Below are positions 1 through 8,288 of a stretch of DNA of 64,000 nucleotides, in pieces. Source of the DNA: NCEH01 sp043195125 (GTDB lineage: Bacteria; Pseudomonadota; Alphaproteobacteria; Rhizobiales; Xanthobacteraceae). Made by a program: the position numbers and the translations under genes. The stretch lies in NCBI RefSeq assembly GCF_043195125.1, contig NZ_JBAFWR010000001.1; one strand, written 5' to 3'. Numbering within the stretch: position 1 is the stretch's first letter; each line of letters begins with the position of its first letter. The notes under the pieces were generated by a model. The model did not search any database, was not told the origin of the DNA, and saw only the letters and a list, made by a program, of their open reading frames with translations.

Positions 1-20
1 AGGTGTGGCAGGAGACGAGA

Positions 21-485
21 ATGTCGCAAACCATCGAGCAGAAACTGGCGGATCTGGGAATCACGCTTCCCACTCCCACCGCCCCGCTCGCCAATTATGT
101 GCCCGTCGTGCGCACCGGCAACCTCCTGTTCGTGTCCGGCCAGGTCTCCATCGACGGCGCCGGAAAGATCACCACCGGAAAGCTTGGTGGCGGCGTGGAA
201 ATCGAGACCGGCCGCGCGGCCGCCCGCCAGTGCGCCATCAACATCCTCGCCCAGGTGAAGGCTGCCGTCGGCGATCTGGAAAAGGTCGTGCGGGTGGTGA
301 AGCTGGTCGGCTTCGTGAACTCCACGCCCGACTTCGTGGATCAACCCAAAGTGATGAACGGCTGTTCCGACCTTCTGGTGGAAGTGCTCGGCGACAAGGG
401 CCGCCACGCGCGCTCGGCGGTCGGCATTGCCGCCCTGCCGTTCGACGCGGCGGTCGAGGTCGAGGCCGTGGTCGAAGTGGCCTGA
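21..485 (+). CDS. RidA/YjgF/UK114-family protein, 154 aa
   Basis: This family deaminates reactive enamine/imine intermediates released by PLP enzymes and is cytosolic and usually trimeric. The conserved core is visible: NLLFVSGQVS near residues 34-43 and the C-terminal block ARSAVGIAALPFDAAVEVEA, whose arginine corresponds to the substrate-carboxylate-binding Arg of RidA. The length of 154 and the N-terminal extension fit the longer RidA-like subgroup rather than the 130-residue archetype. The ATG at 21 is preceded by AGGAGA at 10-15, so it is preferred over in-frame codons at the window edge. The next gene starts 10 bp downstream, so the two are probably co-transcribed. The exact substrate cannot be told from sequence. 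Confidence 0.9.
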   Translation: MSQTIEQKLADLGITLPTPTAPLANYVPVVRTGNLLFVSGQVSIDGAGKITTGKLGGGVEIETGRAAARQCAINILAQVKAAVGDLEKVVRVVKLVGFVNSTPDFVDQPKVMNGCSDLLVEVLGDKGRHARSAVGIAALPFDAAVEVEAVVEVA

Positions 486-495
486 TCGCACGTCG

Positions 496-1239
496 ATGGG
501 CGACCTGTCCTGGCTGATCCAAAGACCCGTCGCCCATCGCGGCCTGCATGATGCGTCATGCGGGGTGATCGAGAATTCGCCGAGCGCGGTGGAAGCCGCC
601 ATCGCCGGCGGCTTCTCCGTCGAGGTGGATATTCAATTGGCCCGCGACGGCGAGGCCATGGTTTTCCATGACTTTGCACTGGACCGCCTGACGCAGGGGT
701 CCGGCTTGCTCGCGGAACAGCCGAGCGAGACCTTGATGCAGGTCCGCTTTCGCGCCACCGACGATCGCATGATGAGCCTGCCGGAGCTTCTGGCACGGGT
801 CGACGGGCGGGCACCGCTCCTGATCGAGATCAAGAGCGCGTTCAGCGGCGACGTGCGGCTGGCGCTGCGCGCGGTGACCCTTCTGTCGGCATATCGCGGA
901 CCGGCGGCACTGATGTCATTCGATCCCGAGATGATCGCGGCGGTGCGGGACGCGGCGCCGGACATCACCCGTGGCATCGTCGCCGAACGGCGCTACGACC
1001 ATCCGGAATGGAAAGATCTTTCGGCGGGCACGAAGCACGTGATGCGCAACCTTCTGCATTGGCCGAAGACCCGATTCCAATTCATCGCCTATCGGGTGGG
1101 CGACCTGCCCGCGCCGGCGACGCGCGTGGCCCATGCGCTCGGCTTTCCCATCCTGGCGTGGACGGTGCGGCGACAGGCGGACCGGGAGGCGGCGAAGAAG
1201 TTCGCCGACCAGATGATTTTCGAGGGTTTCCGTCCCTGA
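496..1239 (+). CDS. glycerophosphodiester phosphodiesterase family protein
   Basis: It is predicted to hydrolyse glycerophosphodiesters to glycerol-3-phosphate and an alcohol. The GDPD signature is at the N-terminus: VAHRGLHD with the catalytic His, then ENSPSAVEAAIAGG, VEVDIQLARDG with the metal-binding E-x-D, and FHD. The C-terminus has the family's AWTVRR and ADQMIFEGF. At 247 residues with no signal peptide, it is a cytosolic UgpQ-like enzyme. The start at 496 gives MGDLSWLIQRP, with the HRG motif close to the N-terminus as usual. A longer reading from 427 would overlap the ridA-like gene out of frame and adds only low-complexity arginine-rich sequence. It is probably in one transcript with the preceding gene. 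Confidence 0.9.
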   Translation: MGDLSWLIQRPVAHRGLHDASCGVIENSPSAVEAAIAGGFSVEVDIQLARDGEAMVFHDFALDRLTQGSGLLAEQPSETLMQVRFRATDDRMMSLPELLARVDGRAPLLIEIKSAFSGDVRLALRAVTLLSAYRGPAALMSFDPEMIAAVRDAAPDITRGIVAERRYDHPEWKDLSAGTKHVMRNLLHWPKTRFQFIAYRVGDLPAPATRVAHALGFPILAWTVRRQADREAAKKFADQMIFEGFRP

Positions 1240-1373
1240 CGCGAAATGCCCTGCCCCGCCTTCGCATCCTGTGATGCGTCGCTGGTGTCGCCGGGGTAAG
1301 AGGTTAGTCCAGCAAGGAACGGGCACCGGCCGGCTTCCGGCTGGCGACGCTCCTGCACTTCGGAGGATCGCCC

Positions 1374-2408
1374 GTGTCGACGCTGCGTTCAGCCCTGTCC
1401 GTCGCCTCGCTGTCCCTTGCGTGCGCCCTTGCGCCGGTCTGCGCCGGGCCGGCGCGCGCCAACGATTCTTCGGCGGAACTTTCGGCCGGCGGCCTCGTCT
1501 TCGTGCGCAACCTGGATGTGGAGATGCGCTCGGAAGACCTGTTCATCTCCACCGGTGAGGTGCGGGTGCGCTATGTGTTCCACAATGCCGCCGACAAACC
1601 GGTCTCCGGCCTCATCGCCTTTCCCATGCCCGATATCACCGCGAGCGAGGCGAATATTTCGATCCCCACCGAGGACCCTGTGAATATCCTCGACTTCAAG
1701 ACCCGCGTGAACGGCACGCCGGTGCGCACCGATGTGGAGCAGAAGGTGTTCGTGCTCGGCATCGACCGCACCGCCATGCTTCTGGAGCAGAAGGTGCCGC
1801 TCGCCCCGCATCTGCAATCCACCCGCCAGGTGCTGGATGCGCTGCCGCGGCCGCTCTGGGACGAATGGGCGAAGATCGGCCTTGCCCGCGTGGATACGTA
1901 CGATGTCGGCCAGGGCATGAAGGACCATCTGGAGCCGCAATGGACCCTCAAGACCACCTTCTACTGGATGCAGACCTTCCCACCGAAGGCCGACACGATC
2001 ATCGAGCATTCCTATAAGCCGAGCGTCGGCGCCTCGGTCGGCACCAACCTTGCCATGGCGGTGGGCGACAACGTCTATCTCCAGCGCGAGCAGCGCATGT
2101 ATGAGCAGAAATTCTGCATGGACCGCGCCTTCCTCGCCACCGTCCAGGCCGCGGTCAAGAAGGCGAAGACGGGCATCGCCTTCTCCGAGGAACGCATCGG
2201 CTACATTCTCACCACCGGGGCCAATTGGTCCGGCCCGATCGGTAAGTTCAAGCTCACCGTCGACAAGGGCGCGCCGAACAATCTCGTCAGCTTCTGCGGC
2301 ACCGGGGTCAAAAAGACCGGTCCCACCACGTTCGAGATGAACGCGACCGATTTTTACCCAACGGAAGACCTCTCGATTTTGATCCTGAAGCCCAACCCCA
2401 CCCCTTGA
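1374..2408 (+). CDS. DUF4424-family exported protein, 344 aa
   Basis: The product has a clear Sec signal peptide (about residues 1-29, cut after ARAN or nearby), followed by a domain typical of DUF4424: LSAGGLVFVRNLDVEM, SEDLFISTGEVRVRYVFHN and the C-terminal FEMNATDFYPTEDLSILIL. It is predicted to be periplasmic or secreted. The function of the family is unknown. The start is a GTG at 1374 with GGAGG at 1362-1366, a convincing ribosome binding site. It stands alone, 134 bp after the GDPD gene and 45 bp before the next acyltransferase gene. Confidence concerns the family, not a function. Confidence 0.85.
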   Translation: MSTLRSALSVASLSLACALAPVCAGPARANDSSAELSAGGLVFVRNLDVEMRSEDLFISTGEVRVRYVFHNAADKPVSGLIAFPMPDITASEANISIPTEDPVNILDFKTRVNGTPVRTDVEQKVFVLGIDRTAMLLEQKVPLAPHLQSTRQVLDALPRPLWDEWAKIGLARVDTYDVGQGMKDHLEPQWTLKTTFYWMQTFPPKADTIIEHSYKPSVGASVGTNLAMAVGDNVYLQREQRMYEQKFCMDRAFLATVQAAVKKAKTGIAFSEERIGYILTTGANWSGPIGKFKLTVDKGAPNNLVSFCGTGVKKTGPTTFEMNATDFYPTEDLSILILKPNPTP

Positions 2409-2453
2409 TTGCACCGCACCATGCCGCCAAGTTGAGCGCATGGGCGATATTGC

Positions 2454-3629
2454 ATGACTGAGGCCCGCGTTCGCGTCCTCTCCGCCTTATCGGAGATCAG
2501 CGCCGCCGATTGGGATGCCTGCGCGGCCGGGGAAGCCGCGCGGCCGGAGCCATTCGTCTCCCACGCCTTCCTCCGGGCGCTGGAAGAATCGGGCTGTGTC
2601 GGCGCGCGCACCGGCTGGCTGCCCCAGCACCTTTTGCTCGAGGGGCCGGACGGCGGCGCGGCCGGAGTCGTGCCGGCCTATCTCAAGTCCCATTCGCGCG
2701 GCGAGTATGTATTCGACCAAGGCTGGGCTGACGCCTATGAGCAGGCGGGCGGACGCTATTACCCCAAGCTCCAGGTGAGCGTGCCGTTCTCGCCCGTCAC
2801 CGGACGGCGCCTGCTGACCCGGCCGGGACCGGACGCCGCCGGCAATGCGGATCTCCTGGGCGCGGGCCTCGTTCAACTGGCGCGCCTGCACAAGACCTCC
2901 TCGGTCCACGTCACGTTTGCCACGCAGGCGGAATGGGAAAGGCTGGCCGCGCTCGGCTTTCTGCAGCGCACGGACCAGCAATTCCATTGGAGCAATGCGG
3001 GCTATGCCAGCTACGAGGAGTTCCTGGAGGCCCTGGCCTCCCGCAAGCGCAAGGCGCTGCGGCGCGAACGGCGCGAGGCGCTTTCGAGCGGCATCGAGAT
3101 TGAATGGCTGAGCGGCGGCGACCTGACCGAAGCCGCCTGGGACGCCTTCTTCGCCTTCTACATGGACACCGGCTCGCGCAAATGGGGCCGGCCCTATCTC
3201 AACCGCGCCTTCTTTTCCCTGTTGGGCGAGCGGCTGTCCGATCAGGTGCTGCTGGTGATGGCGAAGCGGGAGGGGCGCTATGTGGCCGGCGCGCTGAACA
3301 TGATCGGCGCGAACACCCTCTACGGTCGCTATTGGGGGGCGATCGAGGAACACCCCTTCCTGCATTTCGAGGTCTGCTACCATCAGGCGGTGGACTATGC
3401 GATCGCGCACAAGCTCAAGGTGGTCGAAGCCGGCGCGCAGGGTGAGCACAAGCTGGCGCGCGGCTATCTGCCGACCCCGACCTATTCCGCCCATTGGATC
3501 GCCGATTCCAGCCTGCGGCGCGGCGTCGCGCATTATCTGGAGCGCGAACGCGCCCATGTGGCCCAGGTGGGCGAGGACCTCACGGAGCTTGGCCCGTTCC
3601 GTCGCGGCGGACCTCCGGAAGCCGATTAG
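2454..3629 (+). CDS. COG3146-type GNAT/FemAB-like acyltransferase
   Basis: The 391-residue protein matches the family often labelled 'peptidogalycan biosynthesis protein' or GNAT N-acetyltransferase (DUF482). Family features seen are EPFVSHAFLRALEESGC near the N-terminus, LASRKRKALRRERR, the GSRKWGRPYL stretch, and the late block EAGAQGEHKLARGYLPT. These proteins have tandem GNAT folds resembling FemX/MurJ-type aminoacyl transferases. The substrate is not established, so cell-envelope modification is only an inference. The ATG at 2454 directly precedes the conserved sequence; no upstream alternative is better. It lies 118 bp before the Anbu-type protease gene in the same direction, though no functional link is known. 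Confidence 0.85.
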   Translation: MTEARVRVLSALSEISAADWDACAAGEAARPEPFVSHAFLRALEESGCVGARTGWLPQHLLLEGPDGGAAGVVPAYLKSHSRGEYVFDQGWADAYEQAGGRYYPKLQVSVPFSPVTGRRLLTRPGPDAAGNADLLGAGLVQLARLHKTSSVHVTFATQAEWERLAALGFLQRTDQQFHWSNAGYASYEEFLEALASRKRKALRRERREALSSGIEIEWLSGGDLTEAAWDAFFAFYMDTGSRKWGRPYLNRAFFSLLGERLSDQVLLVMAKREGRYVAGALNMIGANTLYGRYWGAIEEHPFLHFEVCYHQAVDYAIAHKLKVVEAGAQGEHKLARGYLPTPTYSAHWIADSSLRRGVAHYLERERAHVAQVGEDLTELGPFRRGGPPEAD

Positions 3630-3747
3630 CGGCATTCCTGCCGCGCCCGTCGTAAAAGACTGACGGAATTGAGCAAGGGGGCATAACGCTGATTGCGGCA
3701 CGCGGGGTAGGCTCGCTATAACTCCCGGCCTGCGGTGGGGGAAGGTG

Positions 3748-4518
3748 ATGACTTATTGTTGCGGTGTGCTGGTGCGGGACGGTCTGGTGATGATCGCGGA
3801 CACGCGCACCAACGCCGGTCTCGACAACATCTCGACCTTCCGAAAGCTGCATGTGTTCGAGGAACCCGGCCATCACGTCATGGCCATCGCCTCGGCCGGA
3901 AATCTCTCCGTCTCGCAATCGGTGCTCAGCCTGCTGCACGAAGGCGTCGAGGACCATGAGGCAGGCGAGCGCCAGCAATTGCGCGACGCCAGAACCATGT
4001 TCCAGGCCGCCCAATTGGTGGGCCGCGCCATCCGGCAGGTCCACACGGTGGACGGCAATGCGCTGGAACAGAGCAATGTCAGCTTCGACGTCTCTTTCCT
4101 TCTGGGTGGCCAGATCATCGGCGGGCCGCTGCGCCTGTTCATGATCTATTCGGCCGGCAATTTCATCGAGTGCACCACCGACACGCCGTTCCTTCAGATC
4201 GGCGAGCACAAATACGGCAAGCCGGTTCTCGACCGCGCCGTGACCTTCGACATGGAAATCGCCGACGCATTGAAGACCAGCCTGATCTCCATGGATTCCA
4301 CCATGCGCTCGAACCTCGGCGTCGGCCTGCCGATCGACGTGCTGGTGCTATGTCCCGATACGCTGGAATCCGAGCTGAGCTATCGCATCGAGCCGGGCGA
4401 GCCCTATTTCCACGACCTGCGGGAGCGCTGGTCGGCGGCGCTGCGTTCGGCACACACCTCCATTCCCCGTCCGCCCTACCTCAAGCATGGGCGCCGGGCA
4501 GAAGGCGGCCAGGGCTGA
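3748..4518 (+). CDS. Anbu-type proteasome-like protease (COG3484)
   Basis: This is a 256-residue homologue of Anbu, the ancestral beta-subunit-like Ntn hydrolase related to HslV and the 20S proteasome. The start context MTYCCGVLVRDGLVMIADTR, then TNAGLDNISTFRKLHVFE, is highly typical. The mature nucleophile in this family is the Thr directly after Met, so translation should begin at ATG 3748 rather than the adjacent GTG at 3745. Anbu is usually found with a circularly permuted ATP-grasp protein, an alpha-E protein and a transglutaminase-like gene. None of these is adjacent here, which is unusual. It ends just before a bidirectional terminator. Its physiological substrate is unknown. Confidence 0.92.
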   Translation: MTYCCGVLVRDGLVMIADTRTNAGLDNISTFRKLHVFEEPGHHVMAIASAGNLSVSQSVLSLLHEGVEDHEAGERQQLRDARTMFQAAQLVGRAIRQVHTVDGNALEQSNVSFDVSFLLGGQIIGGPLRLFMIYSAGNFIECTTDTPFLQIGEHKYGKPVLDRAVTFDMEIADALKTSLISMDSTMRSNLGVGLPIDVLVLCPDTLESELSYRIEPGEPYFHDLRERWSAALRSAHTSIPRPPYLKHGRRAEGGQG

Positions 4519-4567
4519 CGCTGCCCTCCGCCTTCAAGCGCATCTCCCAAGGCGGAACCTAAAAACA

Positions 4568-4595
4568 AAAACGCCGGCATCGCTGCCGGCGTTTT
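4568..4595. terminator. bidirectional Rho-independent terminator
   Basis: A perfect 12-bp inverted repeat (4568-4579 and 4584-4595) with a TCGC loop has AAAA on the left and TTTT on the right of the GC-rich stem. It lies between the convergent Anbu gene and cyclophilin gene and should stop transcription in both directions. Confidence 0.9.
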
Positions 4596-4614
4596 CTTCA
4601 TCTCTGCAGGACGT

Positions 4615-5073
4615 TCAGGCCGCGGCGGGCTGGAGCTTGGCGGAGACGATCTTGTCGGGATCCTTCACCGGCTCGCCGCGCTTGATCTTGTCCACATTCT
4701 CCATGCCGGAGATCACCTGCCCCCACACCGTATACTGGCGGTCCAGGAAGCCGGCATCGCCGAAGCAGATGAAGAACTGGCTGTCGCCCGAATCCGGGTT
4801 CTGGGCACGCGCCATGGAGACCGTGCCGCGCTTGTGCGGCTCGGCGTTGAACTCCGCCTTCAGCTTCTTGCCGGACCCGCCCATGCCGGTGCCGGTGGGA
4901 TCGCCGGTCTGCGCCATGAAGCCGTCGATGACACGGTGGAACGGCACGCCGTTATAAAAGCCTTCCGCCACCAGTTCCTTGATGCGCGCAACATGGCCGG
5001 GGGCCAGATCGGGACGCAGCGCAATGACCACCTCGCCCTTGGTGGTTTCGAGAACGATAACCTCGTCGGCCAT
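4615..5073 (-). CDS. cyclophilin-type peptidyl-prolyl isomerase, cytosolic
   Basis: The 152-residue protein is a single cyclophilin domain that accelerates cis-trans isomerisation of X-Pro bonds. Visible motifs are GFYNGVPFHRVIDGFMAQTG with the catalytic Arg, GSGKKLKAEF, RGTVSMARAQNPDSGDSQFF and QYTVWGQVISGM. It has no signal peptide, in contrast with its neighbour 83 bp upstream, so the pair look like cytosolic and exported paralogues. The start is ATG with AAGGAGA about 8 bases before it. It ends at the shared terminator at 4568-4595. Confidence 0.93.
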   Translation of the reverse strand: MADEVIVLETTKGEVVIALRPDLAPGHVARIKELVAEGFYNGVPFHRVIDGFMAQTGDPTGTGMGGSGKKLKAEFNAEPHKRGTVSMARAQNPDSGDSQFFICFGDAGFLDRQYTVWGQVISGMENVDKIKRGEPVKDPDKIVSAKLQPAAA

Positions 5074-5156
5074 GGCCAGTCTCCTTGGTTGGTCGATGGT
5101 GTCGCGGCGTTTTGCTGCCGCGCTCTACAGAGCGGTTCCGCGAAAAATGCGCCAGA

Positions 5157-5720
5157 TCACTTGGCGTCGGCGGCCACCTGCATCTTGATGATCTTGTCCG
5201 GGTTCGCGACCGTGCCGTTCTGGCTCGACGAACCCTTCTTGATCTTGTCCACGAATTCCATGCCCGACACCACCTTGCCGACCACCGTGTACTGGCCGTT
5301 CAGGGAAGGGGTGGAATCGAAATTGATGAAGAATTGCGAATTGGCGCTGTCCGGGGAGGACGAGCGGGCCATGCCCACCGTGCCGCGCTCGAACGGAACG
5401 TTGGAGAATTCCGCCGGCAGGTTGGGATATTTCGAGCCGCCGGTGCCGTTGCCATACTGGCCGTCGCCGGTCTGCGCCATGAAGCCGTCGATGACGCGAT
5501 GGAAGGGCACGCCGTTATAGAAGCCCTCGCGGGCCAGCAGCTTGAGGCGCTCCACGTGCTTGGGCGCGATGTCCGGGCGCAGCGCGATCACCACGCGGCC
5601 GTAGGTGGTGTCGAGATAGAGCGTGTTCTGGGGGTCGATCTTGCTCTGCGCGGCGGCGGGCAGAACGAACATCAGCGCGACGGCAAGGCCGGCCAGGACG
5701 CGGCCGAGAAAGCGGGGCAT
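5157..5720 (-). CDS. cyclophilin-type peptidyl-prolyl isomerase, exported
   Basis: The 187-residue protein has a Sec signal peptide, MPRFLGRVLAGLAVALMFVL, then PAAAQ, so the isomerase probably works in the periplasm. The cyclophilin core is complete: FYNGVPFHRVIDGFMAQTGD, RGTVGMARSSSPDSANSQFF and YTVVGKVVSGMEFVDKI. The start at 5720 is chosen because it yields a classic signal peptide and is preceded by AAGGAGAAACC; the reading upstream of it is a shadow of coaD in another frame. It follows coaD by 34 bp and precedes the cytosolic paralogue, suggesting a coaD-ppi-ppi operon. Confidence 0.93.
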   Translation of the reverse strand: MPRFLGRVLAGLAVALMFVLPAAAQSKIDPQNTLYLDTTYGRVVIALRPDIAPKHVERLKLLAREGFYNGVPFHRVIDGFMAQTGDGQYGNGTGGSKYPNLPAEFSNVPFERGTVGMARSSSPDSANSQFFINFDSTPSLNGQYTVVGKVVSGMEFVDKIKKGSSSQNGTVANPDKIIKMQVAADAK

Positions 5721-5754
5721 GGGTTTCTCCTTGGAACCGATCAGCTGTTGGACA

Positions 5755-6276
5755 TCAGCGTTTGGGAAACTTCCCGTGCAGCCGCGCGAGCACCGCCGGC
5801 GGCACGAAGGCGGAGACATCGCCGCCCATGGACGCGATCTGCCGCACCAAGGTGGCGGTGATGGGGCGCACCCGGGGGGACGCCGGCAGGAACACGGTCT
5901 GGATATCCGGCGCAAGCGTGCCGTTCATGCCCGCCATCTGCATTTCATAATCGAGGTCGGTGCCGTCGCGCAGCCCGCGGATTAGCAGCCCGGCGCCGGT
6001 TTCCTGCGCCACGCTGACCACCAGCTTGTCAAACGTGACGACCTCCAAGGTCGCCCCTTCCTCTGCGGCCACCGGTCCGCACACCTCGCGCAGCATGTCG
6101 AGCCGCTCGGCCGGCGTGAACAGCGGCGTCTTGCCGGGATGGATGCCGACCGCAAGGACCAGCCGGTCGGCGAGGCGGCACGCGGAGCGCACCACATCGA
6201 GATGCCCGTTGGTGGGCGGATCGAACGAACCGGCATAAATGGCGGCGCGGGCGGTGTGGGCTTGCTGGGCGCTCAT
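5755..6276 (-). CDS. coaD: phosphopantetheine adenylyltransferase
   Basis: CoaD transfers AMP from ATP to 4'-phosphopantetheine, the penultimate step of coenzyme A synthesis. Nucleotidyltransferase motifs are clear: AIYAGSFDPPTNGHLDVV with the (T/H)xGH element, GLLIRGLRDGTDLDYEMQMA, and the C-terminal SPRVRPITATLVRQIAS and GGDVSAFVPP. The ATG at 6276 gives MSAQQAHTARAAIYAG, 173 residues; an in-frame TTG nine bases upstream is less likely. Genes downstream on the same strand are two cyclophilins, a common alphaproteobacterial arrangement. Confidence 0.96.
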   Translation of the reverse strand: MSAQQAHTARAAIYAGSFDPPTNGHLDVVRSACRLADRLVLAVGIHPGKTPLFTPAERLDMLREVCGPVAAEEGATLEVVTFDKLVVSVAQETGAGLLIRGLRDGTDLDYEMQMAGMNGTLAPDIQTVFLPASPRVRPITATLVRQIASMGGDVSAFVPPAVLARLHGKFPKR

Positions 6277-6364
6277 GGGGCGCAAGCGTTATCGCGCCCC
6301 GCGTCCACGCGCAATGGGGCGGCGCCGCGCGGCACCGCCCCTTGGGGTCACAGCGCAGGCATCC

Positions 6365-7141
6365 TCACAGATGGATGCCACCCGACACCTCGATGCGCTG
6401 GCCGTTCACCCAGCGATTCTCTTCCGCCAGGAAGGTCGCGATCATGGGGCCGATATCGTCGGCCACGCCGACGCGGCCGAGCGCCGTCTCGCCGGCGATG
6501 ATCGCGTTGACCTGCGCACTGTCGCGCACCAACCCACCGCCGAAATCGGTCTCGATGGCACCGGGAGCGATGGTGTTGACGCGAATGCCGCGCGGCCCCA
6601 GCTCCTTCGCCATGTAGCGGGTGAGCACCTCGATGCCGCCCTTCATGGCTGCATAGGCGGCAAAGCCCGGCATGGTGAAGCGGGCAAGTCCGCTGGACAA
6701 ATTAATGATGCGCCCCCCGTCGGCCATCAGCGGCAGCAGGGCCTGGGAGAGAAAGAAGGTGCCCTTCAGGTGGATGTTCGCCAGCTGGTCGAACATCTCT
6801 TCCGTGGTCTCCATGAAGGCGGCATGGATGCCGATGCCCGCGTTATTGACGAGGACGTCGAACCGTTCGCGGCCGAACGTCTCCTTGAGCGCCGCCTGCA
6901 CGGTCCCTGCGAAGACCGGGAAGGTGGCCGAGCGCCCCGTATCGAGCTGGAGGGCAAGGCCGGTACGGCCCAGCGCCGCGATCTCGGCGCGCACTGCCTC
7001 GGCCTCCTCGGCGCGGGAATGATAGGTGAAGATCACATCCATGCCTCGGCGCGCCAGGGCCAGCACGGTGCTGCGCCCGAGGCCCCGGCTGCCGCCGGTG
7101 ACGAGAGCGATGGAAGGGAAAGAAGCGGGGGTCTGGGTCAT
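6365..7141 (-). CDS. SDR-family oxidoreductase, 258 aa
   Basis: This is a classical short-chain dehydrogenase/reductase. The cofactor motif TGGSRGLG is near residue 16, the NNAG motif appears as VLVNNAGIG, the catalytic Ser is in INLSSGLARF and the YxxxK pair is YAAMK. The C-terminal GALGRVGVADDIGPM-like region and WVNGQRIEVSGGIHL match FabG-like enzymes. The presence of R after the TGGS motif favours NADP(H), an inference. Substrate unknown. The gene is divergent from an AraC-family regulator across 193 bp, a pairing often seen where the regulator controls the oxidoreductase. Start ATG at 7141 fits the normal distance to TGGSRGLG. Confidence 0.9.
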   Translation of the reverse strand: MTQTPASFPSIALVTGGSRGLGRSTVLALARRGMDVIFTYHSRAEEAEAVRAEIAALGRTGLALQLDTGRSATFPVFAGTVQAALKETFGRERFDVLVNNAGIGIHAAFMETTEEMFDQLANIHLKGTFFLSQALLPLMADGGRIINLSSGLARFTMPGFAAYAAMKGGIEVLTRYMAKELGPRGIRVNTIAPGAIETDFGGGLVRDSAQVNAIIAGETALGRVGVADDIGPMIATFLAEENRWVNGQRIEVSGGIHL

Positions 7142-7334
7142 GACACGGTCTCCATCAGCGATGGGAGACTTGTAGAGCCCGGCCTTCCACGCTTCTTGCC
7201 GGATGCTGCCGAAGGCTTGCCCATTTCTCCAAACCCACTTCTCCCCTGCCGCCAATCGATTATGCTTTCCCCTGCCCGGCTTCGCGTGACGCGGCGCCGC
7301 GCCATGCCGTCCCACCGGCCAGGAAGAAACCGCC
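7142..7334. promoter_or_regulatory. divergent promoter region, SDR / AraC regulator
   Basis: This 193-bp interval separates the two divergently transcribed genes and must hold both promoters. No convincing operator could be picked by eye. Assignment rests on gene orientation only. Confidence 0.4.
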
Positions 7335-8288
7335 ATGACCGAGGATCTGCGCGCCGCAGCCACACGCCACACCGCGGGACTGCAAGCGCCCGAGGGCCTG
7401 CTTCTGGCGGAGGCCGGAGGCATCGGCTTTGCTTGCGCCCGCACGCCCACGCCTTATGTGCATGCCCTCTACCGGCCGCTGCTTTGCCTGGTTCTCCAAG
7501 GGGCGAAGGACGTAACCTCCGGAATGCAAACCTGGTCGTTCAAGGCGGGGGAGACGCTGATCGTGGGCACGGACCTCGCCGTCTCCGGACGGGTGCGGCA
7601 GGCGAGCCCCGCGGCACCCTATCTTGCGGTAGCCCTCAACATCGACCTGCAGCTGCTACGGGAGTTGATGAGCGAGATCGCAGCGGCGCCCCCGCCGCAG
7701 TCCGCGGCCCGGGTGGCGGTTGCTGAGACGCAGGTCGCGGTGCAGGACTGCGTCGCCCGGCTGGTGCGGCTCGTGGACACGCCCGACGCGCTGGCGGTGC
7801 TGCGCCCGTCCATCCTGCGCGAACTGCATTATTGGCTGTTGCGCGGCCCCCACGGCCCCATGCTGCGGCAACTCAGCCTGCCGGACAGCCATGCGGCGCG
7901 GATCTCCCGGGCTGTGGCCCTGCTGCGCGCGGACTATGCCCACCCGCTCCCGGTGGGGCGGCTCGCCGAGGCCGCGGGCATGAGCGTCTCGTCCTTCCAC
8001 GCGCATTTCAAGGCGGTGACGTCCCTCTCACCGCTCCAGTTCCAGAAGCGGCTACGCCTTGTGGAGGCGCGGCGGCGGTTGCATGGGGAAGGGGTGGCCA
8101 TTTCCGAGGCGGCGTTCGACGTGGGCTATGAGAGCGTGTCCCACTTCACCCGCGACTATGCCCGCCTATTCGGCGCCCCGCCGCGCCGGGACCTGGAGGC
8201 CCTCTCCCTCAGCGACGGCCCGCCGCCAGCAGGATCGCGGCTCCCCCCGCCAGGATCACGGCAGACACCCGGTCCGCCATCGCCGTAA
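7335..8288 (+). CDS. AraC-family transcriptional regulator
   Basis: The protein has an N-terminal AraC_N (cupin-like) effector domain, roughly residues 25-180, with the typical YRPLLCLVLQGAKDVT and KAGETLIVGTDLAVSG. A C-terminal double helix-turn-helix follows at about 195-290, with LAEAAGMSVSSFHAHFKAVT and AAFDVGYESVSHFTRDYARL, then the FGAPPRRD ending. It belongs to the AraC_N subgroup often found next to an SDR gene, as here. The last 25 or so residues are proline/glycine-rich, lie beyond the normal family end and overlap the 3' end of the convergent lysE-like gene by 80 bp; the original stop may have been lost. Confidence 0.9.
   Translation: MTEDLRAAATRHTAGLQAPEGLLLAEAGGIGFACARTPTPYVHALYRPLLCLVLQGAKDVTSGMQTWSFKAGETLIVGTDLAVSGRVRQASPAAPYLAVALNIDLQLLRELMSEIAAAPPPQSAARVAVAETQVAVQDCVARLVRLVDTPDALAVLRPSILRELHYWLLRGPHGPMLRQLSLPDSHAARISRAVALLRADYAHPLPVGRLAEAAGMSVSSFHAHFKAVTSLSPLQFQKRLRLVEARRRLHGEGVAISEAAFDVGYESVSHFTRDYARLFGAPPRRDLEALSLSDGPPPAGSRLPPPGSRQTPGPPSP

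Noticed and set aside
1389..2441. 350-codon minus-strand open frame
   Set aside because: Antisense to the DUF4424 gene, which has a signal peptide and ribosome binding site.
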